This document shows positions 41,970 through 50,684 of a stretch of DNA of 64,000 nucleotides, piece by piece. Source of the DNA: NORP233 sp050186825 (GTDB taxonomy: Bacteria > Planctomycetota > J058); the NCBI GenBank assembly GCA_050186825.1, contig JBFWYD010000039.1:1-64000 (forward strand), in the 5' to 3' direction. The notes beneath the pieces are model-generated. The model was not told the origin of the DNA. It searched no databases and was given only the letters and a program-made list of their open reading frames with translations. Positions within the stretch are counted from its first letter, which is position 1; each line of letters begins with the position of its first letter. The position numbers and the translations under genes were made by a program.

Positions 41970-42802
41970 GCGCCTGGCCCCCCGAGCTGCCCGAGGAGGC
42001 CTTCACCCGCCGGGTCGTCTCCTGGCTGGCCGCGCGCTTCCCCGGCTCGAGCTTCGAGTTCCAGGACCCGCTCGGGCTGCGGATCGAGCACCCCGACGGG
42101 AGCCAGCGCGACGCGCGCCTGGACAACCTCTGGCGCAGCTACCGCGTGGACGCGGCGGGCTTCCCGACCGTGATCGAGCACTACGCGCGCGCGGTCGAGG
42201 AGACCCTCGACCCCGCCAGCCGCGCGCCCGGGCTCGAGGACGTGGTCCCCCTGGTGCGCAGCCTCTCCTGGGTGCGCGAGGTCCACGCCGCGCTCGCCAG
42301 CCACTCGGCCGACCCCAAGGACGAGCCCGTGGCCTCGCCGCTGGTGGCCGACCTGTGCATCGTGCTCGCCTTCGACCGCGAGCACGGGATCCAGGTCCTG
42401 CGCCGCGAGGACATGCAGGAGCTCGACCGCGAGGCCGGCGCCCTGCTCACGCGCGGGCTGGAGAACCTGGCCCGGCGCCTGCCCGAGCCCGAGCTGCGCG
42501 CGCTCCAGGGCGTGACCATGGTCAGCGCGGGCGGCAACTACGAGTCGAGCCTGCTGCTCTTCGACGGGCTGTGGATGCAGCTCGCGGGCGACCTCGAGGG
42601 CGACCTGCTCGCCGCCGCGCCCACCCGCGACCTGGTCCTGTTCAGCGACGACGCGCGCCTCGGCGCGCGCGAGGAGCTGCGGAGCGTGGCGGACGCCCTG
42701 TTCGCGGAGTCCAGCCACCCGGTCTCGCCGGCCCTGCTGCGCTTCACGCCGCGCGGCTGGGTGGCGGTCGACGACCCGGGCGAAGACGAGGAGGAGAGCT
42801 AG
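41966..42802 (+). CDS. DUF1444 family (YtpQ-like) protein
   Basis: 278 aa, cytoplasmic. Blocks typical for DUF1444: EEAFTRRVVSWLAARFPG, LRIEHPDG and LDNLWRSYR at the N-terminus, PLVADLCIVLAFDREHGIQVL in the centre and VSAGGNYESSLLLFDGLW near the C-terminus. Biochemical function is unknown for the family. The GTG overlaps the hydrolase stop; its stop overlaps the crcB start by one base. Confidence 0.85.
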   Translation: MSAWPPELPEEAFTRRVVSWLAARFPGSSFEFQDPLGLRIEHPDGSQRDARLDNLWRSYRVDAAGFPTVIEHYARAVEETLDPASRAPGLEDVVPLVRSLSWVREVHAALASHSADPKDEPVASPLVADLCIVLAFDREHGIQVLRREDMQELDREAGALLTRGLENLARRLPEPELRALQGVTMVSAGGNYESSLLLFDGLWMQLAGDLEGDLLAAAPTRDLVLFSDDARLGAREELRSVADALFAESSHPVSPALLRFTPRGWVAVDDPGEDEEES

Positions 42803-43200
42803 TGCGCACCTTGCTGGCCCAGGTCCTGGCCTGCGGGCTCGGCGGCTTCGTGGGCGCGATCCTGCGCTTCGGGGCCACGCTCGGGATCCAGAAGCTCGCC
42901 CGCGGGCCCTACGCCACCCTCACGGTCAACCTGCTCGGCTGCCTGGTCCTGGGGTTGCTCCTGGGCGCGAGCCAGGACGGCGAGCGGCTCTCGCCCGAGG
43001 CGCGCTCCTTCCTGGCGGTCGGCGTGCTCGGCTCCTTCACCACCTTCTCGACCTTCAGCGGCGAGGCGGTGGAGCTGCTCCGCGAGCGCCAGCACCTGGC
43101 CGCGGCCGGCTACGTGCTCCTGAGCGTGGTCCTCGGCCTGCTGCTCTTCGCGGGCGGCCACGAGCTGGCGCTGCGCTGGAGCGGCGGCGCCCAGGGCTGA
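42802..43200 (+). CDS. crcB: Fluoride channel CrcB/FluC
   Basis: 132 aa with four hydrophobic helices. Signatures GGFVGAILRF, TVNLLGCLVLGLLLG and GVLGSFTTFSTFSGE (phenylalanine/Thr track) are those of dual-topology fluoride channels, which expel fluoride as homodimers. The start codon overlaps the DUF1444 stop by one base. No fluoride riboswitch is evident in front, consistent with its being last in an operon. Confidence 0.93.
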   Translation: MRTLLAQVLACGLGGFVGAILRFGATLGIQKLARGPYATLTVNLLGCLVLGLLLGASQDGERLSPEARSFLAVGVLGSFTTFSTFSGEAVELLRERQHLAAAGYVLLSVVLGLLLFAGGHELALRWSGGAQG

Positions 43201-43240
43201 CGACCGGGCTGACAGCGGCAACCGCTTGACTCGCTGCAGC

Positions 43241-43322
43241 GGCTTCCGTGCTCGTGCTCGTGCTCGTAATCGTCGACGTGATCGCGACCACGACTCTGAC
43301 CACGAGCACGAGCACGGAGGCC
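43241..43322. repeat. 22-bp inverted repeat with GTGCTC hexamers
   Basis: Arms 43241-43262 and 43301-43322 match at 21 of 22 positions; each is built of GTGCTC/GAGCAC units. It lies between the convergent crcB and methyltransferase ends and may be a bidirectional terminator. Confidence 0.7.
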
Positions 43323-43350
43323 GATGGCGTCCGATCGAGCGCCTGACGGT

Positions 43351-44394
43351 TCAGGCCCGCCGCACGGTGAGCTGGACCGAGAGGACCTCGAGGTCCTCGG
43401 CGCTGCAGGCCCGGAACTCGGGGTCGAGGGCCTCGCGCTCTCCTGGCGCGAGGGGACGCGCCTCCTGCACCTGCACCTCCACCGCGGCCCCCGCGGCGCG
43501 GAAGGCGTCGACGTAGCGAGAGAGCCGCCAGCGGTTGGTGTATTCGAAGGGGTCGCGGGTCCGGCCCAGCTCGGGCGAGAGCGGGCGGTTCGGCGGCCCC
43601 TCGAACACCGACTCCCACTCGGCCGCGGAGTGGCGGAGGAAGCGGCGCGGCCGCTCGTGCAGGGAGCGATGGTCGCGCAGGTCGATCACGTGCACCCCCA
43701 CACCGCCCGGGACGAGCACCCGCAGCGACTCGCGCGCCGCCCCGCCGGGGTCGCGGAAGTGCTCGAAGGCGCTCTTCGAGATGCAACGGGTCACGCTCGC
43801 GTCGGGCAGCGGGATCGCGGCGGCGTCGGCGGCGTGGAGCGCCAGCAGGGCGGGGTCCGGGTCGATCCCCGCGGGCCCGGGGCGGAGCGCGGCATCGAAG
43901 CGGGCCAGCGCCGCCTCCCGCGCGCCCGGGGCCGGCGCGACCAGGGGCTCCTCGGCGAGGAGCGCGCGCAGGCGCCGGTAGTGCTCCGCGTCGCGGCGCG
44001 CGACGGGGAAGGGGTCGACGCCGTGGTAGCGCGCGGCCCCGGTCGCGACCAGCAGGGCGCCCTGACCCAGCGAGTGCCCCGTGCCCAGCTCGAGGATCAC
44101 CGCGCCCTCGACCCCCCCGTGGGGCGCCAGCAGGCCGCGCGTGTTCGAGCAGCCGGCTGCGGCGTACTCCGCGCCCCGGTCGTCCTCGCGGGCCAGGGCG
44201 CGGGCCGCGGCGGCCAGCGCGTCGCGCTCGTCGGCCGGGAGGGTGGCCGCGCTGGCCAGCGCCAGCTCGAGCCGCTCGGCGGGGGAGAGCCACTCGAGCA
44301 GCAGCGCGCGCAGCGGGGCCCGCGCCAGCAGCCGCGCGGGCGCGAGCCCCAGGGCGCGGCGGGCGTGGAAGCGCAGCACCTCGTCGGGGCTCAT
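43351..44394 (-). CDS. SAM-dependent methyltransferase (class I-like)
   Basis: 347 aa from ATG 44394. In-frame codons further upstream would overlap the acyl-CoA synthetase end. Motif I is VILELGTGHSLGQGALL, with a later acidic strand (YHGVDPFP) and LPDASVTRCISKSAFEHFRDPGG, a motif IV/V region as in methyltransferase-11 type enzymes. An N-terminal helical extension of 110 residues (SPAERLELALASAATL) is unassigned. The substrate is unknown. It probably sits in one transcript behind the acyl-CoA synthetase gene. Confidence 0.78.
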   Translation of the reverse strand: MSPDEVLRFHARRALGLAPARLLARAPLRALLLEWLSPAERLELALASAATLPADERDALAAAARALAREDDRGAEYAAAGCSNTRGLLAPHGGVEGAVILELGTGHSLGQGALLVATGAARYHGVDPFPVARRDAEHYRRLRALLAEEPLVAPAPGAREAALARFDAALRPGPAGIDPDPALLALHAADAAAIPLPDASVTRCISKSAFEHFRDPGGAARESLRVLVPGGVGVHVIDLRDHRSLHERPRRFLRHSAAEWESVFEGPPNRPLSPELGRTRDPFEYTNRWRLSRYVDAFRAAGAAVEVQVQEARPLAPGEREALDPEFRACSAEDLEVLSVQLTVRRA

Positions 44395-44455
44395 GGAGCC
44401 GCCCGACAGGTTCTCCCAGCTCAGGCGCCGCGGGCGGCGGGCCGCGCTCAGCGGC

Positions 44456-46300
44456 TCAGCCGCCGTGCTTGGTGTAGAGCGCATCGACCAGGTGCCCGTA
44501 CTTCTCGAGCACCTTCTTGCGCTTGACCTTGAGCGTCGGGGTCAGCTCCTCGCCGACCACGAAGTCGCAGGGGAGGACCTCGAAGTACTTGATCGTCTCG
44601 TAGCTGGGCAGGTCCTTGTTCTTCTCGTCCATGGCCTGCTCGATCAGCTTCCGCACGTGAGGGTGCTTGCTCAGCTCCTCGAGGCTGGCGGGCGGGGTCT
44701 GCCCGGCGGTCTCCAGCGCCTTGCGCACGGCCGGCTCGTCGAGGGTGATCAGCGCCACGCAGAACTTCTTCTTGTCGCCGAACATCGCGATCTGGCTGAT
44801 CAGCGGGTGCGTCTTGATGTGGTTCTCGACGTTCTGCGGCGCGATGTTCTTGCCGGCCGCCGTGATGATCAGGTCCTTCTTGCGGTCGGTGATGCGCAGG
44901 AAGCCCTCGGGGTCGATCACGCCGATGTCGCCGGTGTGGAACCAGCCGTCCTTGATCGCCTCGGCCGTGGCCTCGGGGTTCTTGTAGTAGCCCTCCATGA
45001 TCACGGTGCCCTTGAGCAGGATCTCGCCGTCCGGGGCGATCCGGCACTCGACGCCCTTGACCACCTTGCCGACCGTGCCCAGCTTGCAGGCCTCGGGGCG
45101 GTTGATGTGGGTGGCGGCCGTGGTCTCGGTCAGCCCGTAGCCCTCGAGGATGGTGAAGCCCATGGCCTTGAGGAAGTAGGCGATCTCGCGGCTGAGCGGC
45201 GCGCCGCCCGAGATGAAGAACTTGATCCGCCCGCCGGTGCGCTGCTGGAGCCCGGCGCGGAGCTGGTTGAGCGCGGGGCCGCCCAGGGTCGTGCGCAGGG
45301 CGTTGCCGAGCCCGGCCGAGCTGCCGTCGTTCTCCAGGCGCACCGAGTCGAGCGCGCCCTGGAGCGCCCACAGCGCGTAGGTCTTCTTGAAGCCCGGGGT
45401 GGCGTTGACCTTGCCGATCACGGCCTGGTGGATCTTCTCGAAGATCCGCGGCACGGCCGCGAAGAAGGTCGGCCGGATCTCGCCCATGTTGTCGACGACC
45501 TTGTCGATGGCCTCGGCGAAGGCGGTCACGTAGCCGACCTTGAGCTGGGTCCAGTGGAGCGCGCGGGCGAACACGTGGGCCAGGGGGAGGAAGGCCAGGG
45601 TGATGTCCTGGGGCGAGATGTCGATCCCGTCGTCGAGGGCGTCGCACTCGCCCATGGCGTTCTTGTGGGTCAGCACCACGCCCTTGGGGTTGCCCGTGGT
45701 CCCCGAGGTGTAGATGAAGGTCACGCGGTCGTCGGGCGTGGCCTGGCGCGCGCTCTCCTTGAAGGCGCCCGCGTCCTCGGCCTCACCCTTCTCGAGCAGC
45801 TCGTCGAAGGCGATCACCCGCGGGCCGCTCGGGATCGGCGCGTCGGCGGCCTTGGTGTGCTTGGTGTCGCTCGAGTCCATGATCACGAAGTGCTTGATCC
45901 CCTCGAGCTTCTCGAGGCGGTCGTGGACCTTCTTCCACTGGTCGAGGTCCTCGAGGATCAGGAAGCGCGTGTCCGAGTCGAGCAGGATGTACTCGACCTC
46001 GTCGGGGAGGTTGGACTGGTAGATCGGGACCGTGACCCCGCCCACGCCCAGGATCCCCAGGTCGCAGAAGGCCCACTCGGCGCGGGTGTTGGAGAGGAGC
46101 GCCACGGCCTGGCCGCGCTCGAGCCCGAGCGCGCGCAGCCCGAGGCCGACCTTGCGGGCGGCGTCGAAGTAGCCGCCCCAGGTCACGTCCTCCCACTTGC
46201 CGTCGATCTTGCGCCGCAGGGCGACCGTGTCGGGCGTGGTCTCCGCGCGCTGCACGAAGAGGTGGTTGATCGTGGTGGTGCCGGTGGCCGTGGCGGTCAT
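44456..46300 (-). CDS. Long-chain fatty acid CoA ligase (AMP-forming)
   Basis: 614 aa. It activates fatty acids to acyl-CoA via acyl-AMP. The adenylate-forming motifs are intact: YTSGTTGNPKGVVLTH (P-loop), YGLTETTAA, GWFHTGDIGVIDPEGFLRITDRKKD and GKNIAPQNVE with the C-terminal catalytic Lys region. Size and sequence match the FadD15/FAA long-chain group. A CCAGGAGGCGC SD precedes the ATG. Membrane-peripheral. It links functionally with the nearby thioesterase and acyltransferase. Confidence 0.95.
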   Translation of the reverse strand: MTATATGTTTINHLFVQRAETTPDTVALRRKIDGKWEDVTWGGYFDAARKVGLGLRALGLERGQAVALLSNTRAEWAFCDLGILGVGGVTVPIYQSNLPDEVEYILLDSDTRFLILEDLDQWKKVHDRLEKLEGIKHFVIMDSSDTKHTKAADAPIPSGPRVIAFDELLEKGEAEDAGAFKESARQATPDDRVTFIYTSGTTGNPKGVVLTHKNAMGECDALDDGIDISPQDITLAFLPLAHVFARALHWTQLKVGYVTAFAEAIDKVVDNMGEIRPTFFAAVPRIFEKIHQAVIGKVNATPGFKKTYALWALQGALDSVRLENDGSSAGLGNALRTTLGGPALNQLRAGLQQRTGGRIKFFISGGAPLSREIAYFLKAMGFTILEGYGLTETTAATHINRPEACKLGTVGKVVKGVECRIAPDGEILLKGTVIMEGYYKNPEATAEAIKDGWFHTGDIGVIDPEGFLRITDRKKDLIITAAGKNIAPQNVENHIKTHPLISQIAMFGDKKKFCVALITLDEPAVRKALETAGQTPPASLEELSKHPHVRKLIEQAMDEKNKDLPSYETIKYFEVLPCDFVVGEELTPTLKVKRKKVLEKYGHLVDALYTKHGG

Positions 46301-46513
46301 GGAGCGCCTCCTGGGGCCGCTCCCCCGGGGGGTCCTGGGGAGGGGGCGGGATCCTAAGCGCGCCCGGGGCGCGGGTCAAAGCACGCTCAGCCCCGGGTCG
46401 GCGGGGCCGTCAGCGCGGGCGCCAGGCGGCCTGGCGGCGGCCTCGAGCTCGGCCCGGGTCGCGCGCCGCAGGGGAGGTCCGCGCGGAGCACGTAGTCCAC
46501 GCCCGGCTCGGGG

Positions 46514-47041
46514 TCAGAGGGCGGGCAGGCGCGCCACGAGCTCGTTCCGGAGCGGGGGGACGGGCCAGGCCTCGGGCGGCGGGAGCGGCGGCAGGTCGCT
46601 GGCCTGGATGTGCTCCTCGCCCGCGGCCACGCCGCCCTCGAGCTGCATCTTCACGCGCTCGCTCAGGCCGGCCGCGCCGAAGTGGGCCTCGATCCGCGTC
46701 CCCCACTCGGCGACGCCGATCCCGGCCACCCAGGCGGGCACCTTGCGCAGCTTGCCGCGCGCGCGCTGCCACACGTTGAAGGCGCCGAGCGCGTTGTCGC
46801 GGCGCAGGTGCTCGAGCGCGACGGCGAGCTGGATCAGCCCCTGGAGCACGTCCCGCCAGGCGGGCTCGCGCCCCTCGAGCTCGCGCCAGGCCTCCTCCAG
46901 CGCCTCGTGCGCGGCGAAGTATTCCCGGGCGCGCAGGAGCGCCAGCCCGTGCAGCACCCGCGCGTCCTCGACGCGCTCGGGCAGCGAGCCCGACCCCGGT
47001 CCCGGCCCCGGTCCAGGCCCAGGTCCAGGCTCAGCCGCCAC
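46514..47041 (-). CDS. DUF309 family protein
   Basis: 175 aa. The family motif is AREYFAAHEALEEAWRELEG, followed by VLQGLIQLAVALEHLRRDN, a small helical bundle of unknown function. The N-terminus is a Pro-Gly repeat (GPGPGPGPG) encoded by CCAGGT-type repeats; start GTG 47041 overlaps the moaA end by 11 bp, so translation is coupled. The true start could lie after the repeat (near LPERVED). The 210 bp between its stop and the acyl-CoA synthetase start contain nothing I can support. Confidence 0.82.
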   Translation of the reverse strand: MAAEPGPGPGPGPGPGSGSLPERVEDARVLHGLALLRAREYFAAHEALEEAWRELEGREPAWRDVLQGLIQLAVALEHLRRDNALGAFNVWQRARGKLRKVPAWVAGIGVAEWGTRIEAHFGAAGLSERVKMQLEGGVAAGEEHIQASDLPPLPPPEAWPVPPLRNELVARLPAL

Positions 47042-48050
47042 GGGTGTGCATCTCGAGGTGGGGGTCCTCCCGCAGCTCGCCCGCGAGCGCCAGGGGTCGG
47101 CGCCCGCGCGCCAGCCGCAGGCGCTGCTCGGCCCCGCGGTCCGTCCGCGCGCCCCACACCTCCGCGAGCAGCGCCGCGAGCTCGGCGTCGCTCTTCCCCG
47201 CGCGCAGTGGCGCGCGCAGGTCGGTGCCCTCCCGCGCGTAGAGGCAGGTGAAGAGGCGCCCGTCCGCGGTGAGCCGGGCGCGGTCGCAGTCGCCGCAGAA
47301 GGGCTGGGTGGTCGAGGCGATCACCCCGAACACGGCCCCGCTCGCGAGCCGGAAGCGCTCCGCCGGCGCGGTCCCGCGGGCGCCCACCGGCTCGAGCGCA
47401 CCGCGCGCGGCCGCGATCCGCTCGAGCAGCTCGCGCTGCGGCACGACCAGGTCCTCGCTCCAGCGCGTGGCCCCGCCCACGTCCATGTACTCGATCAGGC
47501 GCAGCTCGGCCCCGATCCCCTCGGCGTAGGCGAGCAGCTCGAGCACCTCGTCGTCGTTGCGCCCGCGCATCACCACCGCGTTGAGCTTGAGCGGGAAGCC
47601 CGCCGCGCGCGCCGCCTCGATCCCCGCCAGCGTGTCCCCGAGGCGCGCCCGCCCGGCGAGCTCCTCGAAGCGCTGCGGCCGGAGCGAGTCGAGGCTGACG
47701 GTGATCCGGTCCAGCCCCGCGCGCCTGAGCTCGTCCGCGAGCTGCGGCAGGAGCAGGGCGTTCGTGGTCAGGGCCAGGTCGCGCACGCCTGGGACCCGGC
47801 GCAGCATCCGCACCAGCTCCGGCAGGTCCCGTCGCAGGAGCGGCTCCCCTCCGGTCAGCCGCAGCTTCTCGACCCCGAGCCCGCAGAACACCCCGGCCAC
47901 GCGCGCCAGCTCGTCGAAGTCGAGCAGGTCCCGCTTGGGCAGCCACACGTAGTCCTCCTCCGGCATGCAGTAGCTGCAGCGGAGGTTGCACCGGTCCGTC
48001 ACCGACAGCCGCAGGCTGCCCAGGGCGCGTCCATGGCGATCGCGGGTCAC
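47031..48050 (-). CDS. moaA: GTP 3',8-cyclase MoaA
   Basis: 339 aa from GTG 48050. It is a radical-SAM enzyme opening molybdenum cofactor biosynthesis. CNLRCSYC holds the first 4Fe-4S cluster, LRLTGGEPLLRRDL and ITVSLDSL are typical core strands, and CGDCDRARLTADGRLFTCL holds the second cluster. The protein ends in the functional GG tail (MHTRGG). Length is normal. It is divergent from feoA with a 288-bp interval; DUF309 overlaps its 3' end. Confidence 0.93.
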   Translation of the reverse strand: MTRDRHGRALGSLRLSVTDRCNLRCSYCMPEEDYVWLPKRDLLDFDELARVAGVFCGLGVEKLRLTGGEPLLRRDLPELVRMLRRVPGVRDLALTTNALLLPQLADELRRAGLDRITVSLDSLRPQRFEELAGRARLGDTLAGIEAARAAGFPLKLNAVVMRGRNDDEVLELLAYAEGIGAELRLIEYMDVGGATRWSEDLVVPQRELLERIAAARGALEPVGARGTAPAERFRLASGAVFGVIASTTQPFCGDCDRARLTADGRLFTCLYAREGTDLRAPLRAGKSDAELAALLAEVWGARTDRGAEQRLRLARGRRPLALAGELREDPHLEMHTRGG

Positions 48051-48292
48051 GCCCCAATGCGACCCGACGCGCGGGGTCGGCGCAACGGGCGAGGCGCAGG
48101 ACCCAGCCTCGGGCGCGGGGCGTTCGGCGCACGAAGAGAGGATGGGAGCTCGCGAGCCCACGGGGGGCGAGCTCGCTGCGGACACCGCGTCGGGACCTCG
48201 AGGGCGAACCCACGGAGCGCAAGTTCCCTTCCTCGAAGGCCTTTCGACCCTCGCGATTGCAACGGGGCGGGCGCCGGGTAGCTTTCTGCAAC

Positions 48293-48307
48293 TGATTCTC
48301 AATATCA
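48293..48307 (+). promoter_or_regulatory. Fur-box-like operator upstream of feoAB
   Basis: TGATTCTCAATATCA matches 12 of 15 positions of the 7-1-7 Fur consensus TGATAATCATTATCA. It is an AT-rich island in GC-rich DNA, 31 nt before the feoA GTG. Iron-dependent repression of feoAB is inferred. Confidence 0.75.
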
Positions 48308-48338
48308 GCCCAGGCCCAGAGGGCCAGGTCGGACCAGC

Positions 48339-48581
48339 GTGGGACTCGACGAACTTCCTCACGGACAGCGGGGCATCGTGGCGCGCATCAACGGCGAGCC
48401 CGGGCTGGCCGTCTCGCTCCTGCGGCTCGGCTTCGTGCCCGGCGCGCCGGTGTGCGTGATCCGCAGCGCGCCGCTCGGGGACCCCCTCCAGGTCGAGGTC
48501 AGCGGCTCGCACCTCGCGATCCGGCGGGACGTCGCGGCCACGATCCAGGTCGAGCCCGCGTCCGGGACGGGCGCCACGTGA
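48339..48581 (+). CDS. feoA: Ferrous iron transport protein A (FeoA)
   Basis: 80 aa SH3-like domain: LPHGQRGIVARINGEPGLAV, then LLRLGFVPGAPVCV and GSHLAIRRDVAATIQV. FeoA assists the FeoB iron pump in the cytoplasm. GTG start; a Fur-box-like site lies 31 nt upstream. Its stop overlaps the feoB start (GTGA). Confidence 0.93.
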   Translation: MGLDELPHGQRGIVARINGEPGLAVSLLRLGFVPGAPVCVIRSAPLGDPLQVEVSGSHLAIRRDVAATIQVEPASGTGAT

Positions 48582-50620
48582 GCGAGCAGGGCGCGCCGCC
48601 GCTCAGCCCTGGCGCGGGGCCGGTCGCCACGGTCGAGGGGCCGAAGACCCGGACCGTCGCGCTGGTCGGCAACCCCAACGTGGGCAAGTCGACCCTGTTC
48701 AACGCGCTGACCGGCGCGCGCCAGCAGGTGGCCAACTACCCGGGCGTGACGGTCGACGCGCGGGTGGGCGCGCGCGGGGACCTGCGCTTCGTCGACCTGC
48801 CCGGGGTCTACGGGCTGCGTCCGGTCGCCCTCGACGATGCGATCGCCACGGACCTGCTCGCCGGGCGGATCGGCGACGCGCCCGAGACGGTCGTGGTCGT
48901 GCTCGACGCCACCAACCTGCGCCGCAACCTGTTCCTCCTCTCCGAGGTCGCGGACCTCGAGCTGCCCACGGTCGTCGCGCTCAACATGGCCGACGAGGCG
49001 CGCCGGGCCGGGCTGCGCGTGCCGCGCGAGGAGCTCGAGCGCACCCTCGGCGTGCCCGTGATCGAGACCGTGGCCACCAGCGGGGAGGGCCTCGCGGAGC
49101 TGCTCGAGGCGCTGGACCGCGCCAAGCCCTGCCAGGGCGGCTGGGCCTTCGACGACCCGCAGCGCGAGGCGCTGGTGGCCGCGGGCGAGGGCACGCGCTG
49201 GGCGCGGATCGAGCGCGCCGGCGCGCAGGACCCGACCCTGCGCGAGCAGGAGACCCTCGCCCGCTACGCCTGGATCGGCCGCGTGCTCGCTGGCGCCGAG
49301 GACCTCGGGCGCCCCGCCGAGCGCGCGGGCACCGAGCGCATCGACCGCGTGCTCCTGCACCCCGTGCTCGGGCCCGTGCTGTTCCTGGTCGTGATGGGCC
49401 TCCTGTTCCAGTCGATCTTCCGCTGGGCCGAGCCCGTGATGAAGCTCCTCGAGGAGGGCGTGATCAAGAACGCCCAGGCCTGGTGCAACGCGCACCTCGC
49501 GGCCTGGGTCGGCGCCACCCTGACCAGCCTCGTCTCGGACGGCGTGCTGGCCGGCGTGGGCGCGGTGGTCGTGTTCCTCCCGCAGATCGTGATCCTGTTC
49601 CTGCTCCTCGGCCTGCTCGAGGACACGGGCTACATGGCGCGCGCGGCCTTCCTCGTCGACCGCCCCCTGCGCGCGGTCGGGCTCTCGGGGCGCTCGTTCA
49701 TCCCGCTGCTCAGCTCCTTCGCCTGCGCGATCCCCGGGATCCTCGCCACGCGCACCATCCCCAGCCGCCGCGAGCGGCTGCTCTCGATCCTGATCGCGCC
49801 GCTCATGACCTGCTCCGCGCGGCTGCCGGTCTACGTGCTCCTGATCGCCGCCTTCGTCCCCGACCAGCGCTACCTGGGCTGGATCGGGCTGCGCGGGCTC
49901 GTGCTGTTCGGGCTCTACCTGAGCGGGATGGGCGCGGGGATCGTGCTCGCGCTCCTGGCCCAGCGCGGGCGCCAGACCCGCGGGCGCCTGCTCCCGCTCG
50001 TGGTCGAGCTCCCGCCCTATCGGCGCCCCAGCCTGCGCGGCGTGCTGCTCAAGCTCTGGGTCCGGGCCGGCGACTTCCTCAAGCGCGCGGGCACCGTGAT
50101 CTTCGCGGTCTCGGTGGTGCTCTGGGTGCTGACGGCCTTCCCGCGCCTCGGCCCGCAGCAGGGCCTCGACGCCAAGCAGCAGGCCGCGGCCCAGGTCGAG
50201 CAGAGCTACGCCGGCCGGCTGGGCCACGCGATCGAGCCCCTGATCCGCCCGCTCGGCTACGACTGGAAGATCGGCGTCGGCTTGATCGGGAGCTTCGCCG
50301 CCCGCGAGGTGCTCGTGAGCACGCTCGGGATCGTCTACGCCCAGGGCGAGGAGCAGGACGAGGAGAGCGAGGGCCTGCGCGCGGCGCTGCAGCGGGCCCG
50401 CCACACCGACGGGTCGCGCGTATATTCGCCCGCGACGGTGGCCTCGCTCCTGGTGTTCTTCGTGTTCGCGCTCCAGTGCGGCTCGACGGTGGCCGTGGTC
50501 CGGCGCGAGACCGCGTCCTGGCGCTTCGCCCTGGCGCAGCTGCTGGGCTACCTGGCCCTGGCCTACGTCGCCGCGCTGCTGACCTATCAAGGGATGCGCG
50601 CCTGCGGCTTGGGAGTCTGA
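48578..50620 (+). CDS. feoB: Ferrous iron transporter FeoB
   Basis: 680 aa. The N-terminal G domain has GNPNVGKST at residue 31, the G2 Thr in NYPGVTVD, DLPGVYGL near 72 and NMADE near 136. A GDI-like helical linker precedes about ten membrane helices with the Gate motifs (FACAIPGILATRTI, LIAPLMTCSARLPVY). The C-terminal helices include FFVFALQCGSTVAVVRRE. GTP-dependent Fe(II) uptake across the inner membrane. Coupled to feoA; there is no feoC. A short gap follows before the APH-fold gene. Confidence 0.96.
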   Translation: MSEQGAPPLSPGAGPVATVEGPKTRTVALVGNPNVGKSTLFNALTGARQQVANYPGVTVDARVGARGDLRFVDLPGVYGLRPVALDDAIATDLLAGRIGDAPETVVVVLDATNLRRNLFLLSEVADLELPTVVALNMADEARRAGLRVPREELERTLGVPVIETVATSGEGLAELLEALDRAKPCQGGWAFDDPQREALVAAGEGTRWARIERAGAQDPTLREQETLARYAWIGRVLAGAEDLGRPAERAGTERIDRVLLHPVLGPVLFLVVMGLLFQSIFRWAEPVMKLLEEGVIKNAQAWCNAHLAAWVGATLTSLVSDGVLAGVGAVVVFLPQIVILFLLLGLLEDTGYMARAAFLVDRPLRAVGLSGRSFIPLLSSFACAIPGILATRTIPSRRERLLSILIAPLMTCSARLPVYVLLIAAFVPDQRYLGWIGLRGLVLFGLYLSGMGAGIVLALLAQRGRQTRGRLLPLVVELPPYRRPSLRGVLLKLWVRAGDFLKRAGTVIFAVSVVLWVLTAFPRLGPQQGLDAKQQAAAQVEQSYAGRLGHAIEPLIRPLGYDWKIGVGLIGSFAAREVLVSTLGIVYAQGEEQDEESEGLRAALQRARHTDGSRVYSPATVASLLVFFVFALQCGSTVAVVRRETASWRFALAQLLGYLALAYVAALLTYQGMRACGLGV

Positions 50621-50670
50621 GCAGCCAGGGGTCCGTGCCGCTGGGGGTGCAGGGCCGCCGCGGCGGCCGC

Positions 50671-50676
50671 TATCCT
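50671..50676 (+). promoter_or_regulatory. Candidate leaderless -10 (TATCCT) for the APH-fold gene
   Basis: TATCCT ends 8 nt before the GTG at 50685 with no SD. Confidence 0.45.
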
Positions 50677-50684
50677 CTGCGCCC

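Noticed and set aside
42740..42801. Fluoride riboswitch before crcB
   Set aside because: The upstream sequence is the coding end of DUF1444 and no conserved riboswitch pattern was seen.
46308..46513. Short minus-strand reading frame containing EPGVDYVLRADLP
   Set aside because: No start, no SD and only about 40 codons; not enough to support a gene.
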